Positions 8,264 through 17,912 of a stretch of 64,000 bases of DNA are shown here, piece after piece. The stretch comes from SZAS-103 sp036496805. GTDB taxonomy: Bacteria; Pseudomonadota; Gammaproteobacteria; Xanthomonadales; Xanthomonadaceae. The first letter of the stretch is position 1, and each line of letters begins with the position of its first letter. A program made the translations under genes and the position numbers. The notes beneath the pieces were generated by a model. It did not search any database. It saw nothing but the letters and a program-made list of their open reading frames with translations, and had not been told where the DNA came from. The stretch spans positions 62,001-126,000 of the forward strand of contig DASXKN010000020.1 in assembly GCA_036496805.1 (NCBI GenBank), in the 5' to 3' direction.

Positions 8264-11200
8264 GTGATCACCGTCGGCAAGACTGACTTCGATTCTTTCC
8301 TGACCCGGCCGCGCGGGCTGCTGACCGTCGGCTTGTGCGTTTCGCTGCTGCTGCCGGTGCTGTTCGCGGTCCTGCTCTGGCTCGATCTCGGCCACGACGA
8401 CGACCAGGCGGCGGACCGCGCCGACATCGTCGCGCAATCGATCCAGCGCGAACTCGACCATCGCCTCGGCGCGGTTGCGGGCGACCTGCGCGCGATCGCC
8501 GATGCGCCTGCACAAGCCGACTCCACGACGATCGCGACCGGCACCCCTCCCGCCGCCGCACCGCTCCTGCAAGACGTCGTGGTGCTGCCCGACCGGGGCG
8601 TCCACGGCACCGACCTGCAGGGCCATCCCGCCGATGCATCCTGGCTGCCACCCCCGGAACGCCTCGCGCCGCCGGCCAGCCTCAGCATCGGTCCGCCGCT
8701 GCGGCCGACGCCGGGCGCGCGCTGGATGGTGCCGGTCGCGTGGTACGGACATCCGGGCCGGCGCGTGGCCGCGCTGATCGACGCCGACTGGTTCGCCGAT
8801 GTGCTCCAGGGATACCCGCTCGGCGACGGCGCCGTGCTCAATCTCGTGCATGCGAACGGCACGATGCTGGCGCGCTCGAAGGCAAACCAGAGCAACGTCG
8901 GCACCGACCTGAGGCATGCTCGGATCTTCGACAGCGAGTACCGGGGCCGTTCATCCGGCCGACTCATCGACACCAGTTCGGTGGACCACGTGCGCCGCCT
9001 GGTCGTGTTCCTGCGCATGGAACACACGCCGCTGATCGTGGTGGTCGGCACCGCACGCTACGACATCGTCGCGGTGTGGTGGCCCTATGCGCTGGGCAGC
9101 TTCGGCGTGGCGGTGCTGTTCGCCGGCATGTGGCTGTGGCTGAACCGCGCCTTCGGGCGCAGCCACGCGGCCCAGGGGCGGCTACTCGACGAGCTGCGCG
9201 TGCAGTCGGCACGCGGCGAGGAAGCGCGCCGCATCGCCAGCCTCGGCGACTGGCTCTGGAACCTGGAGACCGGCGAGGTGTTCTGGTCGCCCGAGGTCTT
9301 CACGATCTGCGGAGTGCCCTTCCGCGATGGCCCGCTGCGCATCGAGGAAATTCCCGCGCTGATGCACCCTGATGACCGCGAGCGCATGCTCGGCTACCTC
9401 GGCCGCGCGCGCACCGAAGGCCGGCTCGACGAAACCCAGTACCGCATCGTGCGACCTTCCGACGGCGCGGTACGCACGCTCTATGCGCGCGCCGAATGGG
9501 CCGACCGCACGCCCGGCCGGCGGATGCTTCGCGGCATCCAGCAGGACATCACCGAACTGGCGCAGGCGCGCGCGCGCCTGGGCGAAGCCGAGCGCCAGTA
9601 CCGCTTCCTGTTCGAACACAACCCGCTGCCGATGTGGGTCTACGACCGCGGCACCCTCGAGTTCATCGCCGTCAACGACGCGATGCTGACCAGCTACGGC
9701 TACTCGCGCGAGGAATTGCTGCGCGGCACCACCCTCGACATCCGTCCGCCGGAAGACGCACAGGCGCTGCGCGCGACCGCGAACGGCGATCCGGAGGCGC
9801 GGCCGCAGGGCAGCGTCTGGACCCACCTGCGCAAGGACGGCAGCCGCCTGCGCGCCGAGGTCCACGCCTGCGAGATCAGCTTCGAGGGCCGCAGCGCCTG
9901 GCTGGTGCTGGCGCTGGACGTGACCGAGCGCGAACGCAGCGAGCAGCGCTTCCAGCTGATCGCGCGCGCCACCAGCGACGCGATCTGGGACTGGGACATA
10001 CCGAGCCAGCGCACCTGGCGCAGCGAGAACGCCTACGCCCTGTTCGGCTATACCGCCGAGGAAATGGGTTCCACGCCGAACGCCATCGACACCGTGCTGC
10101 ACCCGGACGACCGCGTCCGCATCCGCGCGAGCATCGATACGGCGCTGGCCTCCGACCGCGACGAGTGGGAGGAGAGTTACCGCCTGCTGCACCGCGATGG
10201 CAGCTACGTCGAGGTCCTCGATCGCGGCCTGATCCTGCGCGATGCCGAGGGCCGCGCCCTGCGCATGATCGGCGGCATGCTCGACGTCACCCAGCGCAAC
10301 CGCGACGTGATGGACCTGCGCCTGCTGCGCCGCGCGGTCGAGTCGGCCGACAACGGCATCGTGATCGCCGACGCGCGCCAGCCGGACCTGCCCGCGGTGT
10401 ACGCCAACCGCGCGTTCGAGCGGATGACCGGCTACGGCGCCGACGAGGTGATCGGGAGCAGCTTCCACCTGCTGTCCGAGGCCGTCGAAAGCGAACCGTT
10501 CGAGGTCGTTGCCCTGCGCCGCGCGATCGCCGAGCAGCGCGAGATCCGCGTCCTGCTGCGCGACCGCCGCAAGGACGGGCAGATGTTCTGGAACGACTTC
10601 TACCTCGCGCCGGTGCGCGACGAGGCCGGCACGCTCACCCACTTCGTGAGCATCCAGTCGGACGTGTCCGAGCGCCAGCGCGCGCAGGAGCAGCTCGCCT
10701 TCCGCGCCACCCACGACGAACTCACCGGCCTGCCCAACCGCCAGTTGCTGGTGGACCGCCTGCAGCAGGCGCTGATCAACGCCGAACGCCACGGCCGCTC
10801 GATCGTGGTGCTGTTCGTCGACCTCGACGACTTCAAGCTGATCAACGACAGCCTCGGCCACACCGCCGGCGACGAGACCCTGCGCATGGTCGCGCAGCGC
10901 CTGTCCGAAGCGGTCGCCGAGAGCGACACGGTGGCGCGATTCGGCGGCGACGAGTTCGTGATCCTGCTCAGCGAACACACCGACGAGGCCAGCGTCGAGC
11001 AGGCGATCGCCGGCGTGAACGCGGCGCTGTCGCGGCCGTTCGACATCGCCGGCTCGACCCATTACATCGGCGCCAGCATCGGCTGGTGCCGCTCGCCCGA
11101 AGCCGGCACCGTCGCCGAGGCGCTGCTGATGCGCGCCGACCTGGCGATGTACAAGGCCAAGCAGGGCGGACGCAATCGCGCGACCGCCTACCAGCCGTCC

Positions 11201-11995
11201 TTCGACAGCCAGGTGTCGGCACGACTGCACATGGTCAGCGAGCTGCGCTCGGCGCTCGAACGCGGCGAGTTCGTGCTCGCCTTCCAGCCGTTGTTCGACA
11301 TCGACGGCGCGCCGGTCGCGCTGGAGGCGCTGGTGCGCTGGCAGCATCCCGAGCGCGGCCTGCTGCCGCCGGGCCAGTTCATCGGCGTGTGCGAGGAATC
11401 CGGGCTGATCGTGCCGCTCGGCCGCTGGGTGCTCGACGAGGCCATGCGCCACCACGCCCTGCTCGCAGCCGCCGGGCTCGGCAGGCTGCGGATCGCGGTC
11501 AACATCTCCTCGCTCCATTTCCAGCAGGACCTGTACGCCGACGTCGAGACGGCGATGCGCGCGCACGGCGTGCCGCGCGGCGTGCTCGAACTGGAGCTGA
11601 CCGAGAGCGTGATCATGGGCAATCCCGAGGCCGCGATCGACGTGATGCGCCGGCTCGACGGCATCGGCGTGGCGATCTCGGTCGACGACTTCGGCACCGG
11701 CTACTCGAGCCTGTCCTACCTCAAGCGCCTGCCGATCGACCGCCTCAAGATCGACCGCAGCTTCGTGCGCGACCTCGGCCGCAACGACGACGACGAAGCG
11801 ATCTGCAACTCGATCATCCGCCTCGCCCACAGCCTGGGCCTGCATACCGTCGCCGAGGGCGTGGAGACGCAGGCGCAACTGGACTGGCTGCACGCGCGCG
11901 GCTGCGACGAGGTGCAGGGCTTCCTGCTGGCGCAGCCGCTGCCGTTCGCGCAGGCGCTGGCGGGGCTGAAGAAGGAAAAGACGGTGTCGGCCTGA
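8264..11995 (+). CDS. Membrane PAS-GGDEF-EAL protein (cyclic-di-GMP synthesis/degradation)
   Basis: 1,243 aa with a GTG start. TM1 at about 19-40, a periplasmic sensor region, TM2 at about 272-294, then several PAS/PAC modules (about 320-830; e.g. EVFWSPEVFTICG, VTERERSEQRF, DVTQRN). The diguanylate cyclase domain follows (ATHDELTGLPNRQLL; intact GGDEF at 894-898), then an EAL phosphodiesterase domain with EAL at 1021-1023, ELTESVIMG and DDFGTGYSSLSYLKRLPIDRLKID. Both catalytic signatures look intact, so either activity is possible. The protein likely converts an envelope signal and PAS ligand state into c-di-GMP output. It converges on the kinase gene at 12033. Confidence 0.95.
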   Translation: MITVGKTDFDSFLTRPRGLLTVGLCVSLLLPVLFAVLLWLDLGHDDDQAADRADIVAQSIQRELDHRLGAVAGDLRAIADAPAQADSTTIATGTPPAAAPLLQDVVVLPDRGVHGTDLQGHPADASWLPPPERLAPPASLSIGPPLRPTPGARWMVPVAWYGHPGRRVAALIDADWFADVLQGYPLGDGAVLNLVHANGTMLARSKANQSNVGTDLRHARIFDSEYRGRSSGRLIDTSSVDHVRRLVVFLRMEHTPLIVVVGTARYDIVAVWWPYALGSFGVAVLFAGMWLWLNRAFGRSHAAQGRLLDELRVQSARGEEARRIASLGDWLWNLETGEVFWSPEVFTICGVPFRDGPLRIEEIPALMHPDDRERMLGYLGRARTEGRLDETQYRIVRPSDGAVRTLYARAEWADRTPGRRMLRGIQQDITELAQARARLGEAERQYRFLFEHNPLPMWVYDRGTLEFIAVNDAMLTSYGYSREELLRGTTLDIRPPEDAQALRATANGDPEARPQGSVWTHLRKDGSRLRAEVHACEISFEGRSAWLVLALDVTERERSEQRFQLIARATSDAIWDWDIPSQRTWRSENAYALFGYTAEEMGSTPNAIDTVLHPDDRVRIRASIDTALASDRDEWEESYRLLHRDGSYVEVLDRGLILRDAEGRALRMIGGMLDVTQRNRDVMDLRLLRRAVESADNGIVIADARQPDLPAVYANRAFERMTGYGADEVIGSSFHLLSEAVESEPFEVVALRRAIAEQREIRVLLRDRRKDGQMFWNDFYLAPVRDEAGTLTHFVSIQSDVSERQRAQEQLAFRATHDELTGLPNRQLLVDRLQQALINAERHGRSIVVLFVDLDDFKLINDSLGHTAGDETLRMVAQRLSEAVAESDTVARFGGDEFVILLSEHTDEASVEQAIAGVNAALSRPFDIAGSTHYIGASIGWCRSPEAGTVAEALLMRADLAMYKAKQGGRNRATAYQPSFDSQVSARLHMVSELRSALERGEFVLAFQPLFDIDGAPVALEALVRWQHPERGLLPPGQFIGVCEESGLIVPLGRWVLDEAMRHHALLAAAGLGRLRIAVNISSLHFQQDLYADVETAMRAHGVPRGVLELELTESVIMGNPEAAIDVMRRLDGIGVAISVDDFGTGYSSLSYLKRLPIDRLKIDRSFVRDLGRNDDDEAICNSIIRLAHSLGLHTVAEGVETQAQLDWLHARGCDEVQGFLLAQPLPFAQALAGLKKEKTVSA

Positions 11996-12032
11996 ACGAT
12001 CGGACGCTGCGCCTGCCCGCCGCGAAACGCTG

Positions 12033-14456
12033 CTAGTACTCCGCGCCCTTCCGCTCCAGCACCAGCGGGAGGCGCATCACGATCTGGGTGCCGGCGCCGG
12101 GCGCGCTGCTTGCGCGGATCGAACCGCCCAGCACATTGGTCACCTGGTTGAAGACGATGTTCGCACCCAGTCCGGTACCGCCGCTGCCGCGCTTGGTGGT
12201 GAAGAACGGATCGAAGAAGCGCTTGAGGTTGGCCTCGTTCATGCCGATGCCGTCGTCGGCCACGGTCAGCACCACGTCCTCGCCGTCGAGCGCGCCCTGC
12301 ACGCGGACCGTGCCCTTCTCATGCCCCTCGAAGGCGTGCAGCAGCGCATTCATCACCAGGTTGGTCACCACCTGCGAGAGCGCGCCGGGGAAACTGCTCA
12401 TCTCGATGCCCGGCGCGCATTCCACCTGCACCGTGCAGGGCGCGTGCTTCAGCTTGGGCTTGAGCGAGAGCACGATCTCGTCGAGGTATTCGGCGAGGTC
12501 GAAGCTGCGGCGCTTGCCCGAGGACTGGTCGACCGCGATCTGCTTGAACGAACGCACCAGCTCGGCCCCGCGGCGGGTGTTGCTGTCGAGCACGTGCATG
12601 GTGACGTCGAGCTCGTCGAACATGCCCTCGATCTGCTGGGCGTCGAACCTCCCGGCCGCGTTCTCCGCGCGCCAGTGGCGGATCTCGCTGCGCACGTGCG
12701 AGGTCGCCGTCACGCAGATGCCGAGCGGGGTGTTGATCTCGTGGGCGATGCCGGCGACCAGGCCGCCGAGCGAGGCCATCTTCTCCTGCCGCACCAGCTC
12801 GCCCTGGGTATCGCGCAACTGGTTGAGGGTATCGGTGAGGTCGCGGGTGCGCTCGGCCACGCGCCGCTCGAGTTGGGCGTTGGCCTGGCGCAGCGATTCG
12901 GCGGCGCGGCGGCGATGCAGGCTGTTGGCGACCTGGGTGGCCACGAAGCTCAGCAGGTCCTGGTCGGCCGCGCCGTAGACGACGCCTTCATCGTAGCTCT
13001 GCACCACGATCAGGCCGATCGCCGCCTCGTCCACGAACAGCGGCACGCCCAGCCAGCACACCACTTTCGATCCGGCCATCGCCGCATCGAGTTCTCCCTG
13101 CCGCGTGAGTTCGAGGATGCCGGCGTTCATCGCGCGCAGCGGCGCACCGTTGCGCAACACGTATTCGCTCAGGCCGCGCCGCAGCGGACGCGATGCGAGC
13201 GTGTCCACGCCGCCGTCGAGGTAGTACGGGAAGGCCAGCATGCGGCCGTCCGCGGACAGCAGGCCGATGAAGAAATTCTCGGCGTTCAGCAGGCCGCCAA
13301 CGATCGCGTGCACCTGCCGGTAGAACTGGTCCTGGCTGATGTCGGCGGTGGCAAGCCGGGCGATCTCGAACAGCGCCTTCTGCAGGTTCTCGGCACGCTG
13401 GCGTTCGACGATCTCCTGCTGCAGCACCGAGTTGGCCTGCGCCAGCTCGCTGGTGCGCAGGCGCACGCGCTGCTCGAGCTCGTCCTTGCCCTGCTTGCGT
13501 TCGAGCGCGGTGAGGATGTGGCTGGCGACGAACTGCAGCAGGGTCTTGTCGTCCTCGGCGTAGCCGATGTTTTCCTGGTAGCTCTGCACCACGATCGCGC
13601 CGTGCACCTGGCCATCGCGCGTCATCGGCACGCCGAGCCAGTCGTAGCTGTCCGGCCCGATCATCACCAGCTCGCCCGAGACCTGCTTCTGCAGCTGCGG
13701 CGTATTGCCCATCAGCGGCTTGCCGTCGTGCAGCACGTACCAGGTGAGCGAACCCACGCGCGACGCCATCGGGATCTCGTGGCGCGGATCGCGCACCGGC
13801 GCCATCGTGTCCTCGCTGTCGACGAAGTACAGGAAGCGCATGGTGTCGCGCTCGGCGTTGTAGGCGGCGATGAAGAAGTTCTCCGCGTACATCAGGGTGC
13901 CGACGATGGTCTGGATGCCGCGCAGCATCTCGGTCATTTCCAGGTCGGAACCGGCGAGGTCGGAGATCGCGAACAGCGCGCGCTGCACGCGTTCGGAACG
14001 TTGCAGGCGCTTGACCGAGGCGCGCAGCTCGGCCGCTTCCAGTGCGTTCGCGAGATGGCGACCGGCGACGTCGAGCCAGGCCGCGCTGGCGTCGATGAAG
14101 CGATGCCGCTGCGCCTCGCCTTCGACTTCGACCAGCAGCACCGCTGGCTGCGCGTCGGCGAGCCGCAGCGCGATCCGCGCACCGAAGGTGCGGAACACCG
14201 GGCCGCCCTTCATCGCGGTCGCGCGCATCAGCGCCATGTCGGATTCGCTGGACTGGCCGGCGGGCTCGCAGTCGGGCTGCCCCGTGCCATCGAACCCCCA
14301 CGCCACGAGCGCCGACCGGCACGCGGGATCGTCGCCGGCGAGCCGCACGATCTCCGCCGCCACCTGCCGCGGCGTGCCCGCTTCCACCAGCCGCCGCATC
14401 CCTTCGAACTGGCGTGTCGCGTTAGCCATCGAATCGCTGGTGCCGCTGGCTTGCAT
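12033..14456 (-). CDS. GAF-GAF sensor histidine kinase
   Basis: 807 aa, no clear membrane segment, so probably cytoplasmic. Two related GAF-type domains (about 165-320 and 365-515) share motifs such as AENFFI, WLGVP and VVQSY, pointing to an internal duplication. A coiled linker (about 515-560) leads to the phospho-acceptor His572 in VAGIAHEINTPLG. The HATPase domain has an N box (NLVMNALLHAF), a G1 box (DDGIGM), an F box (FFDPFFTTKR) and GGTGLGANIV. No receiver domain or adjacent response regulator is visible, so its partner is unknown. An alternative in-frame ATG lies at 14429. It is divergent from uvrD across about 96 bp. Confidence 0.93.
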   Translation of the reverse strand: MQASGTSDSMANATRQFEGMRRLVEAGTPRQVAAEIVRLAGDDPACRSALVAWGFDGTGQPDCEPAGQSSESDMALMRATAMKGGPVFRTFGARIALRLADAQPAVLLVEVEGEAQRHRFIDASAAWLDVAGRHLANALEAAELRASVKRLQRSERVQRALFAISDLAGSDLEMTEMLRGIQTIVGTLMYAENFFIAAYNAERDTMRFLYFVDSEDTMAPVRDPRHEIPMASRVGSLTWYVLHDGKPLMGNTPQLQKQVSGELVMIGPDSYDWLGVPMTRDGQVHGAIVVQSYQENIGYAEDDKTLLQFVASHILTALERKQGKDELEQRVRLRTSELAQANSVLQQEIVERQRAENLQKALFEIARLATADISQDQFYRQVHAIVGGLLNAENFFIGLLSADGRMLAFPYYLDGGVDTLASRPLRRGLSEYVLRNGAPLRAMNAGILELTRQGELDAAMAGSKVVCWLGVPLFVDEAAIGLIVVQSYDEGVVYGAADQDLLSFVATQVANSLHRRRAAESLRQANAQLERRVAERTRDLTDTLNQLRDTQGELVRQEKMASLGGLVAGIAHEINTPLGICVTATSHVRSEIRHWRAENAAGRFDAQQIEGMFDELDVTMHVLDSNTRRGAELVRSFKQIAVDQSSGKRRSFDLAEYLDEIVLSLKPKLKHAPCTVQVECAPGIEMSSFPGALSQVVTNLVMNALLHAFEGHEKGTVRVQGALDGEDVVLTVADDGIGMNEANLKRFFDPFFTTKRGSGGTGLGANIVFNQVTNVLGGSIRASSAPGAGTQIVMRLPLVLERKGAEY

Positions 14457-14552
14457 CGACGATCGTTTCCCCTGGCCAAGCCTCTCCTAGGCTGTTTATT
14501 TACCACAGTTCGCAGCCGGACCCGCCGCGGCGCGCTCGCGTAAAATGCCCGC

Positions 14553-16727
14553 ATGGATGTATCGCACCTGCTCGACGGCCTGAACCCTGCACAGCGCCAG
14601 GCCGTCAGCGCCCCGCCCGGACACCACCTGATCCTCGCCGGCGCGGGATCGGGCAAGACGCGCGTGCTGATCCACCGCATCGCCTGGCTGCACGAGGTCT
14701 TCGGCGTGCCCGCGCACGGCATCCTCGCGGTCACCTTCACCAACAAGGCCGCCGGCGAGATGCGCCACCGCGCCGGGACCCTGATGCCGGCGGGCACGCG
14801 CGGGATGTGGATCGGCACCTTCCACGGCCTCGCCCACCGCCTGCTGCGCCTGCACTGGCAGGACGCGAAGCTGCCCGAGGCCTTCCAGGTGCTCGATGCC
14901 GACGACCAGCTGCGGATGGTCAAGCGCATCGTTGCCGAACTCGACCTCGACGACAGCCGCTTCACCCCGCGCCAGATCGTCTGGTGGATCAACGCCCAGA
15001 AGGACGAGGGACGGCGCCCGCAACACATCCAGCCGGGTGGCGGCGACTACTACGCGCAGACCCTGCTGCGCGTCTACGAGGCCTACCAGGCGCGCTGCGA
15101 CCTCGCCGGCCTGGTCGACTTCGCCGAGATCCTGCTGCGCGCGCACGAGCTGTGGCTGCACAACCCGGCCCTGCTCGCGCACTACCGCCAGCGTTTCGGC
15201 CACCTGCTGGTCGACGAGTTCCAGGACACCAACGCGATCCAGTACGCCTTCGTGCGCCTGCTCGCGGGCGACAGCGGCCAGGTCTTCGTGGTCGGCGACG
15301 ACGACCAGGCGATCTACGGCTGGCGCGGCGCCAAGGTCGAGAACGTGCAGCGCTTCCTGCGCGACTTCCCGCACGTGGCCACGATCAAGCTCGAGCAGAA
15401 CTACCGTTCCAGCGCGACGATCCTCGGCGCGGCGAACGCGGTGATCCGCCACAACGCCGACCGCCTCGGCAAGCAGCTGTGGACCGACAGCGGCGATGGC
15501 GAACCGATCGACCTGTACGCGGCCTACAACGAGATCGACGAGGCGCGTTTCGTCGTCGAACGCATCCGTCGCTGGGAACGCGACGGCGGCAGCCCGTCGG
15601 ACGTGGCGATCCTCTACCGCAGCAACGCGCAGTCGCGCACGTTCGAAGAGGAGCTCGCGCGCGAGGGCATCGCCTACCGCGTCTATGGCGGCGTGCGCTT
15701 TTTCGAGCGCGCCGAGATCAAGGACACCCTGGCCTACCTGCGCCTGGTCGCCAACCGCGCCGACGATGCTGCTTTCGAGCGCGCGATCAACACGCCCGCG
15801 CGCGGCATCGGCGGACGCACGCTCGACGAGCTGCGGCGCCACGCACGCCAGTCGGCGATACCGCTGTGGGAAGCGGCGGTCGTGCTCAGCGGTCCCGGCG
15901 GGCTTGCCGGACGCGCGCGCAACGCCGTGCGCGGCTTCATCGAACTGATCGAGGCGCTCGCCGGCGATCTGCGCGGCATGGATCTCGCGCAGCAGGTCGA
16001 CCACGTGCTCGCGCGCACGGGCCTGCGCGACCACTACGCGGCCGAGTCGCGCGGCAATGCCGAGTCGCGGGTCGAGAACCTCGACGAACTCGTTTCGGTC
16101 GCTTCGCGCTTCGTGCGCCGCGACGAGGAGGAGAGCGAAGGCCTGTCCGAACTCGTCGCCTTCCTGTCCTACGCCTCGCTCGAGGCCGGCGAGGGCCAGG
16201 CCGAAGCCGGCGAGGACGCGGTGCAGATGATGACCCTGCACAGCGCCAAGGGCCTGGAGTTCCCGCTGGTTTTCCTCGCCGGCATGGAGGAAGGCCTGTT
16301 CCCGTCCAGCCGCTCGCTGGAGGAACCCGGGCGCCTGGCCGAGGAACGCCGCCTCGCCTACGTCGGCATCACCCGCGCGCAGCGCAAGCTGATCGTCTGC
16401 TACGCCGAAGTGCGCCGCATCCACGGCCAGGACAACTACGGCACGCCCTCGCGCTTCCTGCGCGAGATCCCCGCCGCGCTGCTCCACGAGGTGCGTCCGA
16501 AGATCCAGCTCAGCCGCCCCGTCTACGGCGGCGGCCGCTTCGAGCAACGCGCCGAACCCCCCGTCCCCGGCATCAAGCTCGGCCAGCGCGTGAGCCATGC
16601 GAGCTTCGGCATCGGCGTGGTGATGGACACCGAAGGCAGCGGCACGCATGCGCGCGTGCAGGTGAACTTCGAGGAATCCGGCACGAAGTGGCTGGTCGCT
16701 GCCTACGCGAACCTGCAGCCCGCCTGA
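14553..16727 (+). CDS. uvrD: DNA helicase II UvrD
   Basis: ATP-dependent 3'-5' superfamily 1A helicase used in nucleotide excision and mismatch repair. 724 aa, normal length. Q motif (LNPAQRQAVSAPPG), Walker A AGAGSGKT at 29-36, motif Ia (AVTFTNKAAGEM), motif II (LLVDEFQDTN), motif III (VVGDDDQAIYGWRGA), motif IV (LEQNYRS), motif V (MTLHSAKGLEFPLVFLAGMEEG) and motif VI (EERRLAYVGITRAQ). The C-terminus keeps the UvrD Tudor-like domain (GQRVSHASFGIGVVMDTEG) that contacts RNA polymerase. Confidence 0.97.
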   Translation: MDVSHLLDGLNPAQRQAVSAPPGHHLILAGAGSGKTRVLIHRIAWLHEVFGVPAHGILAVTFTNKAAGEMRHRAGTLMPAGTRGMWIGTFHGLAHRLLRLHWQDAKLPEAFQVLDADDQLRMVKRIVAELDLDDSRFTPRQIVWWINAQKDEGRRPQHIQPGGGDYYAQTLLRVYEAYQARCDLAGLVDFAEILLRAHELWLHNPALLAHYRQRFGHLLVDEFQDTNAIQYAFVRLLAGDSGQVFVVGDDDQAIYGWRGAKVENVQRFLRDFPHVATIKLEQNYRSSATILGAANAVIRHNADRLGKQLWTDSGDGEPIDLYAAYNEIDEARFVVERIRRWERDGGSPSDVAILYRSNAQSRTFEEELAREGIAYRVYGGVRFFERAEIKDTLAYLRLVANRADDAAFERAINTPARGIGGRTLDELRRHARQSAIPLWEAAVVLSGPGGLAGRARNAVRGFIELIEALAGDLRGMDLAQQVDHVLARTGLRDHYAAESRGNAESRVENLDELVSVASRFVRRDEEESEGLSELVAFLSYASLEAGEGQAEAGEDAVQMMTLHSAKGLEFPLVFLAGMEEGLFPSSRSLEEPGRLAEERRLAYVGITRAQRKLIVCYAEVRRIHGQDNYGTPSRFLREIPAALLHEVRPKIQLSRPVYGGGRFEQRAEPPVPGIKLGQRVSHASFGIGVVMDTEGSGTHARVQVNFEESGTKWLVAAYANLQPA

Positions 16728-16899
16728 CGACATCGGCGGTTCGCTTCGCCGGGCCGCGACAACGCGGTGAAACCCGTGGCGCGTCCGTCCAGGAAGACAG
16801 CTGGCCGAGCCGCGAGCGATGGCGCGAAAGGTCCCCGGCTTTCACCGCCCTGCATCACATCGCGCGTTATGATTGGCTTGGGGAACCGGGGGGGACTCC

Positions 16900-17796
16900 A
16901 TGCAGAAGTTGCTCAAGTGGGCGGGCATCGGTCTGGTCGTAGTGCTGGCGCTGGCCACCGGCGTGTATGCGCTGGCCTGGCGCGCGAGCGAGCAGGCCCT
17001 CGCGCGTCGCTTCACCGTGAACGATCCGCCTCTGGCGATGGCACGCGACGCAGCGGCGCTGGAACGCGGCCACCACCTGTTCATCACCCGCGGCTGCCAG
17101 GACTGCCACGGCGCCGGCGGCATCGGCCACACCGTCTTCGACGCCGGTCCGGTGATGCTGCTGGTCGCGCCGAACATCACCCCGCACGGATTGGGCACGC
17201 GCTACGACCCCGACCGGATCGCCGCGGCGATCCGCCACGGCGTGCGCGCCGACGGCACCGGCCTGGTATTCATGCCGACCGGCGACTTCGCCGACCTCGG
17301 CGACGCGGACACCGCCGCCCTGGTCGCCTACGTGCAGTCGCTGCCGGCCTCGGACCACGACCCGGGCCACCTGCAGATCCGCCCGCTCGCTCGCGTGCTG
17401 TATCTGTTCGGCAAATTCCCGCTGGTGCCGGCCGAGCACATCGACCACTCGCCGCGCACGCGCAGCCCGCCGCCCGCGGCCGCGACCGCCGCCTACGGCG
17501 AATACCTCGCGCACGCCTGCACCGGCTGCCACGGCGCCGACCTCGCGGGCCAGCGCATCCCTGGCACGCCGCCGAGCATCCCCCCGGCGGCCAACCTCAC
17601 GCCCGGCCCCGGCGGCCTGAAGGACTGGAGCGAAGCCGACTTCGACCGCCTGCTGCGCACCGGGAAGAAACCCGACGGCCGCGGCGTCGATCCGATCATG
17701 CCCTGGCCGGCCTTCGCGCAGATGAGCGACGACGAGCGGCACGCTCTCTGGCTCTACCTGCGCACCCTGCCAGCCCGCCCCGGCGCGAATCGTTGA
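16900..17796 (+). CDS. Diheme c-type cytochrome
   Basis: 298 aa from the ATG at 16900. An N-terminal hydrophobic segment (about 6-27) serves as an uncleaved anchor or signal. Two heme c attachment sites are visible: CQDCH at 66-70 and CTGCH at 207-211, each opening a cytochrome c domain, with candidate axial methionines at FMPTGDF and IMPWPAF. Such diheme proteins pass electrons from periplasmic dehydrogenases to terminal oxidases, but no partner dehydrogenase lies nearby. It sits 116 bp before the giant adhesin gene and is unlikely to be functionally linked to it. Confidence 0.9.
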   Translation: MQKLLKWAGIGLVVVLALATGVYALAWRASEQALARRFTVNDPPLAMARDAAALERGHHLFITRGCQDCHGAGGIGHTVFDAGPVMLLVAPNITPHGLGTRYDPDRIAAAIRHGVRADGTGLVFMPTGDFADLGDADTAALVAYVQSLPASDHDPGHLQIRPLARVLYLFGKFPLVPAEHIDHSPRTRSPPPAAATAAYGEYLAHACTGCHGADLAGQRIPGTPPSIPPAANLTPGPGGLKDWSEADFDRLLRTGKKPDGRGVDPIMPWPAFAQMSDDERHALWLYLRTLPARPGANR

Positions 17797-17912
17797 TCGA
17801 ATTCCATCCCTTGTCCCGCGTTGTATTCATATCGCCCTCGCCGATCGCCTGTGCCACCAGGCGCGATCCGGAAAAGGCGCCGAAGCGATCAGCACCCACG
17901 GAGGAAATCCCC

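Noticed and set aside
9182..11893. 903-codon open frame opposite the PAS-GGDEF-EAL gene
   Set aside because: The plus-strand frame has complete catalytic domains; the antisense product has biased composition and no motifs.
12321..14543. 740-codon plus-strand frame across the GAF-GAF kinase
   Set aside because: Shadow of the minus-strand kinase, which has intact H, N, G1, F and G2 boxes.
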